From Betaproteobacteria bacterium HGW-Betaproteobacteria-12 (GTDB lineage: Bacteria; Pseudomonadota; Gammaproteobacteria; Burkholderiales; Rhodocyclaceae), in the NCBI GenBank assembly GCA_002842345.1, contig PHCU01000010.1, forward strand, positions 1-46,489: 46,489 bases of DNA. Direction: 5' to 3'. The notes below the pieces were generated by a model. That model saw nothing but the letters and a program-made list of their open reading frames with translations, did no database searches and was not told the origin of the DNA. Position numbers and translations under genes: made by a program. The number at the start of each line of letters is the position of its first letter. Position 1 is the stretch's first letter. Of the stretch, positions 9,653 to 18,176 are shown one piece after another.

Positions 9653-10191
9653 AACAAGTCCATTCGTCGCGGCTGCCGCGCCGCCCGTTTTCCGCCATCA
9701 TCCCCACCCTGTTCGCCGCCGCGCTGCTGCTCGCCGCCTGCAACGAGCCGGCCAAGACGGCGCTGCCGCTGGAACTGCCCGACGGCGCCGCCTGCGCGCT
9801 GGACGGCATGATCCTCGGCGATTTCCCCGGCCCCAAGGCGCAGATCCATTACGACCGCGGCGAGCCGGATTTCTTCTGCGACACGCGCGAAATGTTCTCG
9901 CTGGTGCTGCGCCCCGAGCAGCAGAAACGCATCGTCGCCATCTACACCCAGGACATGGCCAAGGCCGACTGGGAGCATCCGGACGGCCACTGGCTGGACG
10001 CCCGCAGCGCCTTCTACGTCGTCGGCAGCCCGCGCCGCGGTTCGATGGGCCCGACCGTTCCCGGCTTCGCCAGCGCCGCCGACGCTGCCCGATATGCCGA
10101 ACAGCATGGCGGCAAGGTCCTGCCCTTCGCCGAAGTGACGCTCGAGATGGTCGACCTGAGCGGCGGCGTCAGCCATGACGAAAGAATGTAA
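9649..10191 (+). CDS. nosL: NosL, copper chaperone lipoprotein
   Basis: Outer-leaflet periplasmic lipoprotein of 180 residues that hands Cu(I) to NosD for the NosZ centre. A hydrophobic leader ends in the lipobox LLAAC (Cys about residue 31), so the mature protein is probably lipid-anchored. The NosL family motif CALDGMILGDFPGPKAQI follows, with Met and His residues in the C-terminal half as candidate copper ligands. The frame is open far upstream through nosY, but the lipoprotein leader and the ATGA overlap with nosY fix ATG 9649. Confidence 0.93.
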   Translation: MKQVHSSRLPRRPFSAIIPTLFAAALLLAACNEPAKTALPLELPDGAACALDGMILGDFPGPKAQIHYDRGEPDFFCDTREMFSLVLRPEQQKRIVAIYTQDMAKADWEHPDGHWLDARSAFYVVGSPRRGSMGPTVPGFASAADAARYAEQHGGKVLPFAEVTLEMVDLSGGVSHDERM

Positions 10192-10321
10192 GCCGCGGCC
10201 TTGCGCCGCGCTCCCCTCGGCACCGCGCTCCGGCCCCCGGCCGGCGCCGGTTCCCGCCATGACCCCGGCGCTCGCTACCGGTCATGGTTTTTGTTCCCCA
10301 CCCACGAAACGGAGTTGCATC

Positions 10322-10633
10322 ATGAAATTCATCCCCACCACCCTGCTCGTCGCCGCCGCCCTCGGCAGCGCCGGTCTGGCTCAGGCCGCCGACGAACTGG
10401 CCCTGGCCAAGGCCAAGAACTGCATGTCCTGCCACGGCGTCGAGAAAAAACTGGTCGGCCCCGGCTACAAGGAAGTCGCCGTCAAGTACAAGGGCGACAA
10501 GAGCGCGGCAGCCGCGCTGGCGACCAAGATCAAGGCCGGCGGCAAGGGCGCCTGGGGCGCCATCCCGATGCCGCCGAACAACGTCAGCGAAGCCGAAGCC
10601 AAGCGCTTGGCCGAGTGGGTGCTGTCACTGTAG
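10322..10633 (+). CDS. Periplasmic c-type cytochrome (c551/c8 class)
   Basis: Small class I cytochrome c of 103 residues. A Sec signal peptide (1-23, ending AQAA) is followed by the haem attachment site CMSCH (Cys34, Cys37, His38), and the sixth ligand is probably the Met in AIPMPPN near residue 82, as in cytochrome c551/c8 proteins. A good ribosome site (GGAG) precedes ATG 10322. It lies 130 bp after nosL on the same strand, so a role as soluble electron carrier to NosZ is a reasonable inference; it could equally serve nitrite reductase or oxidases. Confidence 0.9.
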   Translation: MKFIPTTLLVAAALGSAGLAQAADELALAKAKNCMSCHGVEKKLVGPGYKEVAVKYKGDKSAAAALATKIKAGGKGAWGAIPMPPNNVSEAEAKRLAEWVLSL

Positions 10634-10645
10634 TAAACCGCTACT

Positions 10646-10728
10646 GGCGGCTGGCCCCGGCCGGCCGCCGGCAGGGCGGCGGCGAAGCCGTCGCCCAATT
10701 CTTGGGCAATGGCGGATTTCCGCTGCCG
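10646..10728 (+). terminator. Hairpin region after the nos/cytochrome operon
   Basis: Two hairpins follow the cytochrome stop. The first pairs GGCGGC (10646-10651) with GCCGCC (10664-10669) and continues inward as GGCC/GGCC. The second lies at about 10706-10728, where GGCA...GGCGG pairs with CCGC...TGCC around an ATTT loop. Neither is followed by a T-tract, so a classic intrinsic terminator is not proven. Position at the end of the operon is the main argument. Confidence 0.35.
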
Positions 10729-10757
10729 ATCAGCCACTTGCCTGACTTCTCCCGAGC

Positions 10758-10766
10758 TTATCCACA
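10758..10766 (+). other. Isolated consensus DnaA box
   Basis: TTATCCACA is an exact match to the DnaA R-box consensus. It stands alone in the 312-bp gap between the cytochrome gene and the hybrid kinase, with no second box or AT-rich unwinding region nearby, so it is not evidence of a replication origin. Confidence 0.3.
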
Positions 10767-10945
10767 GACTTACCCGACCCGGCCGGGGATAAAGCGGCGA
10801 CAGGCAACGCGGCAGAAGGTAGAGGAGCCACGCCTTCTGGATGGCTGGCGGCGCGGGAATGGCTTCTTTGGGCGCGCGAGTTTTTCCCCGACCCGCGCGA
10901 GCCGGCAGGTATCATTGCCAATTCCTCGCCACATATAGCAATTTT

Positions 10946-13900
10946 GTGAATTTTCGGTCGATCTGCCTGCTGTTTCTCGGCCTCTGCCTGGGCCCCGCGA
11001 CTGCCTCCTGCGCCATTGCTGGCGAGGCGCTCACCCTGCAGCTGAAATGGACGCATGCCTTCCAGTTCGCCGGCTATTACGCCGCCGAAGCCCAGGGCTA
11101 TTACCGCGATGCCGGTCTGACAGTCAGCATCCGCGCGGCCAAGCCGAGCGACGATGTCGTCGGCGAGGTCGTGGCCGGCCGGGCGAACTACGGCATCGGC
11201 AGCAGCAGCCTGCTGCTCGAACGCCAGGCCGGCAAGCCGGTGGTCGTCCTCGCGGCGATCTTCCAGCACTCGCCGCAGGTACTGCTGGCGCGCCAGACGG
11301 CGACCAACCAGAGCGTCCATGACCTGGTGGACAAGCGCGTCATGTTCGAAGCGCAGACCGACGAACTCACCGCCTACCTGAAGCGCGAGGCGATCCCGCT
11401 CGCGCGCATCGAGCGCCTGCCGCACAGCTTCAGCCCGCAGGACCTGATCGCCGGGCGGGTGGACGCGATCACCGCCTACAGCACCAACGAACCCTATTTC
11501 CTGCTCCAGGCCGGGCTCGAATTCCTGACCTTCACCCCACGTTCGGTCGGCATCGATTTCTACGGCGATAACCTGTTCACCTCGGAGCAGGAATTGCGCG
11601 ACCACCCGGAGCGGGTGCGTGCCTTCCTGGAAGCCAGCCTGCGCGGCTGGGACTATGCGCTGGATCATCCCGAGGAAATCGTCGAGCTGATCGCCAGCCA
11701 GTACGCCCCCGGCATCGACCGCGACTTCCTGCGCTTCGAGGCCGAGCGCATGCTGCCGCTGATCCGCCGCGACCTCGTCGCCATCGGCTACATGAACGCC
11801 GGCCGCTGGCGGCACATCGCCGACACCTACGCCGAGATCGGCATGCTGCCGGCCGCTCTGCGACTCGACGGCTTTCTCTACCAGGCGCCCGGCGCGAGCG
11901 ACCTGCGCCGCTATACCACCGGCCTGGCGGCGGCGCTGGTCGCACTCTTCGTCATCAGTGGCATCGCCCTCTACGGCGCCCGGCTGAACGGCCGCCTGCG
12001 GCGTAGCCGCGAGGAACTGGCGGCGCGCCGCGACGACCTGCTGCTGCAGAACCAAGTGCTCCAGCTGCTCAGCTGCCGCGCCAGTCTGGCCGAGGTGCTC
12101 GACACCCTGGCCCGCGGCGTCGAGGCGCGCCACCCCGGCCGGCTCTGTTCGATCCTGCTGATCGACGAGGACGGCCGGCACATCCGCCACGGCGCCGCCC
12201 CCAGCCTGCCCGGCTTCTTCATCGAGGCCCTGGAAGGCCTGGCCATCGGCGACGGCGTTGCCTGCTGCGGCACCGCCGCCCACCGCAAGGAACGGGTCAT
12301 CGTCGCCGACATCGCCAGCCATCCCTACTGGGCGAATTTCCGCGAGCTGGCCCGCCAGGCCGGCGTCGGCGCCTGCTGGTCGCAGCCCTTCACCGACGCC
12401 GGCGGCACCGTCACCGGTAGTTTCGCCATCTATCACCGCCAGCCGACGACGCCGGCCGCCGAGGAAATCGCCGACATCGAGCGCTACGTGCAACTGGCCG
12501 GTCTGGCCGTCGAACGCGCCCGCACCGACGATGCGCTGCGCCGCTCCGAGCAGCGCTACCGGCTGATTTCCGACAACAGCAACGACGTCATCTGGCTGCT
12601 CGACCTGCCCGACCTGCGCTTCAGCTACATCAGCCCGTCGGTCGAGCGCCTGCGCGGCTGGAGCGCCGAGGAAATCATGGCCCAGCCGCTGACCGCGGCG
12701 CTGACGCCGGAGTCGTTGCAACGCGTCGACGCCGCGCTGCAGCGCGGCCTGAGCAACATCGCCGCCGGCAACCCGGAAGCCCGCTTCACCACGATGGAGC
12801 TCGACCAACCGTGCAAGGATGGCCACATCGTCCCGACCGAGGTGGTCAGCACCATCCTGCTCGACGGCGAAGGGCGGCCGCGGCAGATCCTCGGCATCAC
12901 CCGCGACATCACCGAACGGCGGCGCGCCGAGGGCGAACTCGAGCGCTACCACCTGCATCTGGAAATGATGGTCGAGGAACGGACCATCGCCCTGTCCGAA
13001 GCCAAGGACGCCGCCGAAAGCGCCAGCCGGGCCAAAAGCACCTTCCTGGCGACGATGAGCCACGAACTGCGGACGCCGATGAACGCCATCATGGGCATGA
13101 CCGACCTGGCCCTGCGCCGGGCCAGCGACGTCAAGCAAAAGGAGCAGTTGCACAAGGTCATCGACGCCTCCCGCCATTTGCTGGCGGTGATCAACGACAT
13201 CCTCGACTTGTCGCGCATCGAAGCCGACAAGCTGGTTCTGGCGCGCAGTGTCTTCCGCCTGGGCAGCCTGCTGGCGGACACCCGCAGCCTGGTCGGCCAC
13301 CTGGCCGCGGAAAAGGGCCTCAGCCTGCGCTTCGACCTGCCGGCCCGCCTGGAACAGACGACCCTGCGCGGCGACCCGGGGCGCCTCGGGCAGATCCTGC
13401 TCAACCTGTGCAGCAACGCCGTCAAATTCACCGAGACCGGCAACATCTCGGTGCGCGTCCTGCAGGTGGCGGCGACGGCGGAGCAGCTGACGCTGCGCTT
13501 CGAGGTCGAAGACAGCGGCATTGGCATTGCCGCCGCCGACCAGCGCCGGCTGTTCAATGCCTTCGAGCAGGCCGACGGCTCGCTGGGCCGCAAGTACGGC
13601 GGCTCCGGCCTCGGCCTGGCGATCAGCAAGCGCCTGGTCGGGCTGATGGGCGGCGAGATCGGCGTGCGCAGCCAGCCCGGCGTCGGCAGCACCTTCTGGT
13701 TCACCGCCCGCCTCGACAGCGCCGCCGACCGTAGCCCCGACCCGCGCGCCGCAGCAGCCCATTCGTACGAGGAACGCTTGCGCCGGGAGTATCCCGGGGT
13801 GCGCATCCTGTTGGTCGAGGACGAGCCGATCAATCGCGAAGTCTCGCGCGACCTGCTCGAAGAAGCCGGCGTCGTCGTCGAAGTCGCCGGCGACGGCGAG

Positions 13901-14170
13901 GAGGCGCTGCGCCTCGCCCGGCACGAAACCTACGACCTGATCCTGATGGACATGCAGATGCCGCGGATGGACGGCCTCGACGCCACCCGGGCGATCCGCG
14001 CCCTGCCCGGCGGTGGCACGGTGCCGATCATCGCCATGACCGCCAACGCCTTCGCCGAGGACCGCCAGCGCTGCCTGGCCGCCGGCATGAACGACCACAT
14101 CGGCAAGCCGGTCGATCCGGAAAAACTGTTCGCCACGATCCTGCGCTGGCTGGCCAGCGTCGCCGCCTGA
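10946..14170 (+). CDS. Hybrid sensor histidine kinase with NMT1/THI5-like periplasmic sensor
   Basis: A 1074-residue hybrid kinase. After a signal segment (1-27), an NMT1/THI5-like solute-binding domain (about 28-285; begins LTLQLKWTHAFQFAGYYAA) lies in the periplasm. A membrane helix follows (about 312-332), then GAF (about 365-520), PAS (about 530-660), HisKA with H-box TMSHELRTPMN (His706), HATPase (DSGIGI and GGSGLGLAISKRL) and a C-terminal receiver with phosphoacceptor Asp1002 in LILMDMQMP. The sensor family binds pyrimidines, sulfonates or similar small molecules, so a ligand-triggered signal is likely; the ligand is unknown. GTG 10946 is chosen because it directly precedes the signal peptide; in-frame ATGs at 10841 and 10859 would add an Arg-rich leader. 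No partner output regulator lies adjacent. Confidence 0.88.
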   Translation: MNFRSICLLFLGLCLGPATASCAIAGEALTLQLKWTHAFQFAGYYAAEAQGYYRDAGLTVSIRAAKPSDDVVGEVVAGRANYGIGSSSLLLERQAGKPVVVLAAIFQHSPQVLLARQTATNQSVHDLVDKRVMFEAQTDELTAYLKREAIPLARIERLPHSFSPQDLIAGRVDAITAYSTNEPYFLLQAGLEFLTFTPRSVGIDFYGDNLFTSEQELRDHPERVRAFLEASLRGWDYALDHPEEIVELIASQYAPGIDRDFLRFEAERMLPLIRRDLVAIGYMNAGRWRHIADTYAEIGMLPAALRLDGFLYQAPGASDLRRYTTGLAAALVALFVISGIALYGARLNGRLRRSREELAARRDDLLLQNQVLQLLSCRASLAEVLDTLARGVEARHPGRLCSILLIDEDGRHIRHGAAPSLPGFFIEALEGLAIGDGVACCGTAAHRKERVIVADIASHPYWANFRELARQAGVGACWSQPFTDAGGTVTGSFAIYHRQPTTPAAEEIADIERYVQLAGLAVERARTDDALRRSEQRYRLISDNSNDVIWLLDLPDLRFSYISPSVERLRGWSAEEIMAQPLTAALTPESLQRVDAALQRGLSNIAAGNPEARFTTMELDQPCKDGHIVPTEVVSTILLDGEGRPRQILGITRDITERRRAEGELERYHLHLEMMVEERTIALSEAKDAAESASRAKSTFLATMSHELRTPMNAIMGMTDLALRRASDVKQKEQLHKVIDASRHLLAVINDILDLSRIEADKLVLARSVFRLGSLLADTRSLVGHLAAEKGLSLRFDLPARLEQTTLRGDPGRLGQILLNLCSNAVKFTETGNISVRVLQVAATAEQLTLRFEVEDSGIGIAAADQRRLFNAFEQADGSLGRKYGGSGLGLAISKRLVGLMGGEIGVRSQPGVGSTFWFTARLDSAADRSPDPRAAAAHSYEERLRREYPGVRILLVEDEPINREVSRDLLEEAGVVVEVAGDGEEALRLARHETYDLILMDMQMPRMDGLDATRAIRALPGGGTVPIIAMTANAFAEDRQRCLAAGMNDHIGKPVDPEKLFATILRWLASVAA

Positions 14171-14172
14171 AC

Positions 14173-14490
14173 TCAGTCGAGCGGCGGCAGCCCGCACTGC
14201 CGGCGCGCCCGGTTGCAGGCCGGATGCTCGACATCGAATTCGCGGCACGGCGACGGCCGTTCAGCGTAGATGGTGCAGCTGACGGCGACACCGACTTCGC
14301 CGGCCAGCGCCACGCAGCGCGGCGGTGCATCGTCGGTACCGCGCAGGCGAACGATGGCCGGCGTCACTGGCACCGTCATGACCAGCGGCACGCCAGCGCC
14401 CCAGGCGAAGGCGCCGCCGGCCAGTTCGGCCGGATGGAAATCGACGCGCAGACTGGCGCAGCAGGCGCCGCAGCTCTGGCAGACGCTCAT
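14173..14490 (-). CDS. YkgJ-family cysteine-cluster protein
   Basis: Protein of 105 residues with the Zn/Fe-binding CxxCxxCC pattern (CQSCGACC at 4-11) and later Cys residues (RCVAL, SCTIY, PCREFDVEHPAC and QCG) typical of the YkgJ/UPF0153 family. Molecular function of the family is unsettled; a metal-cluster role is assumed from the cysteines. The start overlaps the stop of the TrmB-like gene by 4 bp, so both are translated from one message. It converges on the hybrid kinase, whose stop is only 2 bp away. Confidence 0.82.
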   Translation of the reverse strand: MSVCQSCGACCASLRVDFHPAELAGGAFAWGAGVPLVMTVPVTPAIVRLRGTDDAPPRCVALAGEVGVAVSCTIYAERPSPCREFDVEHPACNRARRQCGLPPLD

Positions 14491-15152
14491 CCCAGATTCA
14501 CCCGGCAGCGCCACAGTTCGTGGCCGGAAGCGAGGTATTTCTTCTCGAACGGCGTCATCGGCGCATCGGTGCGCCACGGCTCGGCGACGACCGGCTGACC
14601 GCTCAGCCAGCCCAGGGCCAGCGCCATTTCCTCGATGTAGATGCGCCAGTTGCTGCGGCATTCGACTTCGCCGCCCAGCGCGCGCCACACCGGGAATACC
14701 GCATGCCCCTGCCAGCGCCGGGCGAGATGGCCGATCTTCGGCCACGGATTCGGGTAGAGGTTGTAGTGGCGGGCCAGGCGGATGCCGTCTGCCGCCAGCA
14801 GGCGCCAGAAATCGACCAGATCGGCCCGCAGCAGTACGGCATTGGCCGGCAGCGGCAAGGGTTTGCCGCGGCTCAGGCGATCCAGCGACTGGTCGACGCC
14901 GATGACGAAGTGATCGGCATAGGTCTCGGCGAGGCGCTGCGTGCTCCAGCCGACGCCGCAGCCGGCATCGAGAATCAGCGGCGCCGCCGGCTGCCAGGCG
15001 GCGCGGGCGGCCAGGGCGGAGGCCAGCGCCGCGCGGTTGTAGTCGAGGATCGGCTTGCGGAACGGATGCGCCATATGGCGGCGCACCAGCGCCTCCAGAT
15101 CGCGGTGCGGCCCGTCCTGGGCGCTGCTGATGAAGCGCGAATTGCCGTCCAT
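14487..15152 (-). CDS. TrmB-like tRNA (guanine-N7)-methyltransferase
   Basis: SAM-dependent methyltransferase of 221 residues. The SAM site is LILDAGCGVGWSTQRLAE with the acidic strand VIGVDQS. The family-specific motifs of TrmB are recognisable: NLYPNPWPKIGHLARRW (compare DPWPKxxHxKRR), and near the C-terminus TPFEKKYLASGH. It would methylate G46 of tRNA variable loops. The fit is looser than in canonical TrmB, so a paralogue with another target is possible. ATG 15152 is preferred over a TTG at 15167. It overlaps the following cysteine-cluster gene by 4 bp. Confidence 0.75.
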   Translation of the reverse strand: MDGNSRFISSAQDGPHRDLEALVRRHMAHPFRKPILDYNRAALASALAARAAWQPAAPLILDAGCGVGWSTQRLAETYADHFVIGVDQSLDRLSRGKPLPLPANAVLLRADLVDFWRLLAADGIRLARHYNLYPNPWPKIGHLARRWQGHAVFPVWRALGGEVECRSNWRIYIEEMALALGWLSGQPVVAEPWRTDAPMTPFEKKYLASGHELWRCRVNLG

Positions 15153-15243
15153 CAGGCGGCCTGGCAATGCGGCAATGGGACGGGAAGGCGGAACACGATG
15201 GCGATGATGCTCGGACGGCGGCGGGCCGCCATTGTCGCAAAAA

Positions 15244-16020
15244 TCAGCCGCCGATGCCGGCGCGGATCATCAGCCCGGCGGTGACCAGCAGCAGCACGGC
15301 AAAAATGCGGCGCAGCCGACGTTCCGGCAGGCGGTACGCCCAGGCCACACCGGAGGAAATCGTCGTCATGCCGCCCAGCGCCAGCAGCAAACCGCTCTGC
15401 CAATTGACCATGCCGGCCTGCCCATAGATGCTCAGCGACACCAGCGAACCGGGCACCACCACGGCCAGCGCGATGCCCTGCGCCACTGCCTGGCGTTTGG
15501 CGAAGCAGCGAACCAGGATGGGCGCGGCGACGATGCCGGCACCGACGCTGAACAGCCCGGAGAACAAGCCGCTGATGACGCCGACGCCGGGCAGCCAGCG
15601 CTCGTGCCAGGCCGTGGCCGGATCGACGGCCGGCGCCGAACGGCGGCTGCCCCAGAGGAAATACAGCGCCAGGCCGATCAGGAACACGGCGAAGCAGACC
15701 ATCAGCACCCGCGAATCGAGCAGCACCGCCAGCCGTGCCGCCGGCCAGGTGGCGAGCAGCGCGGCGGCGCCGAGCAGGCCGATGGTCTTCAGCGGCAGTG
15801 GGTTGCGTTGGTGGTAGCGCCAGAAGGCGAGCAGCACGTTGGGCGTGATCATGACCAGCGCCGTGCCCTGCGCCAGTTGCTGGCTCATGCCGAAGCCCAT
15901 GGCCAGAACCGGGATGGCGATGATGCCGCCGCCGATGCCGAGCAGGCCGCCGACCCAGCCGAGCGCGGCGCCCATGAGCAGCGGCAAGAGCAGCGCCGGC
16001 AGGCTGAAATCAAAGGCCAT
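15244..16020 (-). CDS. TauE/SafE-family membrane permease
   Basis: Inner-membrane protein of 258 residues with about eight hydrophobic segments and the two half-repeats of the TauE/SafE family: GWVGGLLGIGGGIIAIPVL in the first half and SGLFSGLFSVGAGIVAAPIL in the second. Members export or import sulfite, sulfoacetate and other organic anions. Its start overlaps the end of the D-malate/tartrate dehydrogenase gene by 11 bp. Co-transcription suggests transport of an organic acid linked to that enzyme, but the substrate is not readable from sequence. Confidence 0.88.
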   Translation of the reverse strand: MAFDFSLPALLLPLLMGAALGWVGGLLGIGGGIIAIPVLAMGFGMSQQLAQGTALVMITPNVLLAFWRYHQRNPLPLKTIGLLGAAALLATWPAARLAVLLDSRVLMVCFAVFLIGLALYFLWGSRRSAPAVDPATAWHERWLPGVGVISGLFSGLFSVGAGIVAAPILVRCFAKRQAVAQGIALAVVVPGSLVSLSIYGQAGMVNWQSGLLLALGGMTTISSGVAWAYRLPERRLRRIFAVLLLVTAGLMIRAGIGG

Positions 16021-17095
16021 CGAGCGCCTCGGCGACAGCCCGGCCGACCTCGGTGGTGTTCGCCGTGCCGCCCATGTCCGGCGTCCGCGGCCCGTCGACC
16101 AGCACGATCTCGATGGCCTTGACGATGGCGTCGTGCGCCGCCCGGTAGCGGCCTTTGCCATCGCCGAGAAAATCGAGCAGCATCGCCGCCGACCAGATCT
16201 GGGCGATCGGGTTGGCGATGTTGCGCCCGGCGATGTCCGGCGCCGAACCATGCACCGGCTCGAACAGCGAGGGGAAAGTACGCTCCGGGTTGAGATTGGC
16301 CGAGGGCGCGATGCCGATGGTGCCGGTACAGGCCGGACCGAGGTCGGAGAGGATGTCGCCGAACAGGTTGGAAGCGACGACCACGTCGAAGCGGTCCGGA
16401 TGCAGCACGAAGCGGGCGGTCAGGATATCGATGTGCGACTTGTCCCAGCGCACCTCCGGGTAGGCGGCGGCCATCGCCTCCACCCGTTCGTCCCAGTAGG
16501 GCATGCTGATGGCGATGCCGTTCGACTTGGTAGCCGAAGTCAGGTGCTTCTTCGGCCGGCTCTGCGCCAGCTCGAAGGCGTACTTGAGAATACGGTCCAC
16601 GCCCTGGCGGCTGAACACCGCCTCCTGCAGCACGATCTCCCGTTCTGTGCCCTCGAACATCCGGCCGCCGACCGAGGAATACTCGCCTTCGGTGTTCTCG
16701 CGCACGACGTAGAAATCGATGTCGCCGACCTGGCGCCCGACCAGCGGACAGGGCACGCCGGGCATCAGGCGCACCGGCCGCAGGTTCACGTACTGGTCGA
16801 ACTCGCGGCGGAACTTCAACAACGAACCCCACAGCGAAATATGGTCGGGCACCGTCGCCGGCCAGCCGACGGCGCCGAAGAAAATCGCCGCGTGGCCGCG
16901 CAGCTGGGCGAACCAGTCGTCCGGCATCATCTGGCCGTGCTGCAGGTAGTAGTCGCAGTTGGCCCAGTCGTAGGTGGTCAGCTCCAGGTCGATGGCGAAC
17001 TTGCCGGCGGCGGCCTGCAGCACGCGCAGGCCCTCGGGCATGACTTCGTTGCCGATGCCGTCGCCGGCGATGACTGCGATGGAGTGAGGGGACAC
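16010..17095 (-). CDS. D-malate / tartrate dehydrogenase (decarboxylating)
   Basis: NAD-dependent beta-decarboxylating dehydrogenase of 361 residues, close to DmlA/TtuC in length and motifs. It shows the N-terminal IAVIAGDGIGNEVMPEG, the arginine segment LRPVRLMPG, YVVRENTEGEYSS and the metal-binding strand DVVVASNLFGDILSDLGPA, then the cofactor loop FEPVHGSAPDIAG. The reaction is oxidation of D-malate, tartrate or a related 2-hydroxyacid with loss of CO2. The GTG at 17095 gives the family-typical N-terminus. A LysR gene is divergent after 92 bp, the same arrangement as dmlA-dmlR in E. coli, and a TauE/SafE gene follows with overlap. Confidence 0.88.
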   Translation of the reverse strand: MSPHSIAVIAGDGIGNEVMPEGLRVLQAAAGKFAIDLELTTYDWANCDYYLQHGQMMPDDWFAQLRGHAAIFFGAVGWPATVPDHISLWGSLLKFRREFDQYVNLRPVRLMPGVPCPLVGRQVGDIDFYVVRENTEGEYSSVGGRMFEGTEREIVLQEAVFSRQGVDRILKYAFELAQSRPKKHLTSATKSNGIAISMPYWDERVEAMAAAYPEVRWDKSHIDILTARFVLHPDRFDVVVASNLFGDILSDLGPACTGTIGIAPSANLNPERTFPSLFEPVHGSAPDIAGRNIANPIAQIWSAAMLLDFLGDGKGRYRAAHDAIVKAIEIVLVDGPRTPDMGGTANTTEVGRAVAEALDGL

Positions 17096-17106
17096 GGGCG
17101 GGCCTC

Positions 17107-17161
17107 TGGCTGATTGAACACCGACGATGGTACTGGAAACGCCAACGCATATAATCAGCCA
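17107..17161. promoter_or_regulatory. Divergent promoter with 9-bp inverted repeat (LysR operator candidate)
   Basis: In the 92-bp gap between the dehydrogenase and lysR starts, TGGCTGATT (17107-17115) is matched by its exact inverted copy AATCAGCCA (17153-17161). A perfect -10 hexamer TATAAT (17150-17155) reads toward lysR and overlaps the right arm; no good -35 is placed 17 bp upstream. The layout suits an auto-repressing LysR protein that also activates the divergent dehydrogenase gene; this is inference. Confidence 0.5.
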
Positions 17162-17187
17162 ATCCGTAACACCACCGTGCACATATC

Positions 17188-18087
17188 GTGAACAACAAAC
17201 CGCTGCTCGACGACCTCCAGCTGTTCTGCACCGTTGTCCGCAAGGGCGGCTTTGCCGCCACTGCCCGCGAGCTGGGCGTCTCCAACGCCTATGTCAGCAA
17301 GCGCATCGCCCTGCTCGAAGCCAGCCTGCAAACCCGCCTGCTACATCGGACGACGCGCCGCGTCAGCCTCACCGAACAGGGCGACATCGTCCATCAGTGG
17401 GCCCAGCGCATCCTCGAAGACGTCGAGCAGATGGGCGAAGCCGTCTCCAGCGCCCGCGCCGAACCGGGCGGCCTGCTGCGCATCTGCACCAGCTCCGGCT
17501 TCGGCCGCAACCGCGTCGGCCCCGCCCTCTCCGCCCTCGCCCAGCGCTACCCGGCGCTGGAAATCGAACTGGAACTGCTCGACCGGCCGGTCAACCTGAT
17601 CGACGAAGGCTTCCACCTCGACATCCGCATCGGCGCCGTCACCGAGCCGAACGTCATCTCCCGGCGCATCGCCCGCAACCGCCGCGTACTCTGCGCCGCA
17701 CCCGCCTACTTGGCCGGCCACGGCGCGCCGCAGACGCTGGCCGAACTCGCCGGCCACCGCTGCATCGTCATCCGCGAACGCGACTTCCAGTTCGGCCAAT
17801 GGACCCTGCACGGCCCGCACGGCGCCGAAGCCGTCCGCATCGGCGGCCCGCTCTCCGCCAACAACGGCGAGATCGTCCACCAGTGGGCCATCGCCGGCCA
17901 CGGCATCATCCTGCGTTCGCTATGGGACGTCGGCCCGAGCATCGAGCGCGGCGACCTGGTACACCTGCTGCCCGACTACGCCCAGGACGTCGACGTCTGG
18001 GCCGTCACCCCCTCGCGGCTGTCCACCTCGGCCAAGGTGCGGGTATGCGTGGAGTTTTTGGAAGAGTGGCTGGGGCAAGCGGCCTGA
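17188..18087 (+). CDS. LysR-type transcriptional regulator (DmlR-like)
   Basis: LysR-family regulator of 299 residues. The N-terminal winged helix-turn-helix (about 7-65) reads DLQLFCTVVRKGGFAATARE followed by the recognition-helix region SNAYVSKRIALLE, and the effector-binding domain covers about 90-295. The GTG at 17188 is the only start giving the usual N-terminus. Divergent from the D-malate/tartrate dehydrogenase, it probably responds to that enzyme's substrate and controls it, as DmlR does for dmlA. Confidence 0.88.
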   Translation: MNNKPLLDDLQLFCTVVRKGGFAATARELGVSNAYVSKRIALLEASLQTRLLHRTTRRVSLTEQGDIVHQWAQRILEDVEQMGEAVSSARAEPGGLLRICTSSGFGRNRVGPALSALAQRYPALEIELELLDRPVNLIDEGFHLDIRIGAVTEPNVISRRIARNRRVLCAAPAYLAGHGAPQTLAELAGHRCIVIRERDFQFGQWTLHGPHGAEAVRIGGPLSANNGEIVHQWAIAGHGIILRSLWDVGPSIERGDLVHLLPDYAQDVDVWAVTPSRLSTSAKVRVCVEFLEEWLGQAA

Positions 18088-18148
18088 GGATCGGTGCCCG
18101 CGTGAGCGGCCGGCCCACCGTTGGCGGCCCCAGCGCGATTCCCGAACC

Positions 18149-18174
18149 CGTCATTCCGCGTAGGCGGGAATCCA
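18149..18174. repeat. REP-like palindromic element
   Basis: The element CCGTCATTCCGCGTAGGCGG followed by GAATCC is a variant of the dispersed GTCATTCCCGCG...CGCGGGAATCCAG palindrome common in proteobacterial intergenic DNA. The arms ATTCCGC and GCGGGAAT can pair around GTAG. It sits between the convergent LysR and cysteine-cluster genes, where it may act as a bidirectional stop. Only one copy is seen in this window. Confidence 0.55.
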
Positions 18175-18176
18175 GA

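Noticed and set aside
10758-10766. Replication origin at the DnaA box
   Set aside because: Only one box, no AT-rich region and no dnaA/dnaN genes nearby.
10730-14248. A minus-strand open frame of 1172 codons opposite the hybrid kinase
   Set aside because: The plus strand holds recognisable NMT1, GAF, PAS, kinase and receiver domains. The antisense frame is low-complexity and arises from GC-rich codon bias.
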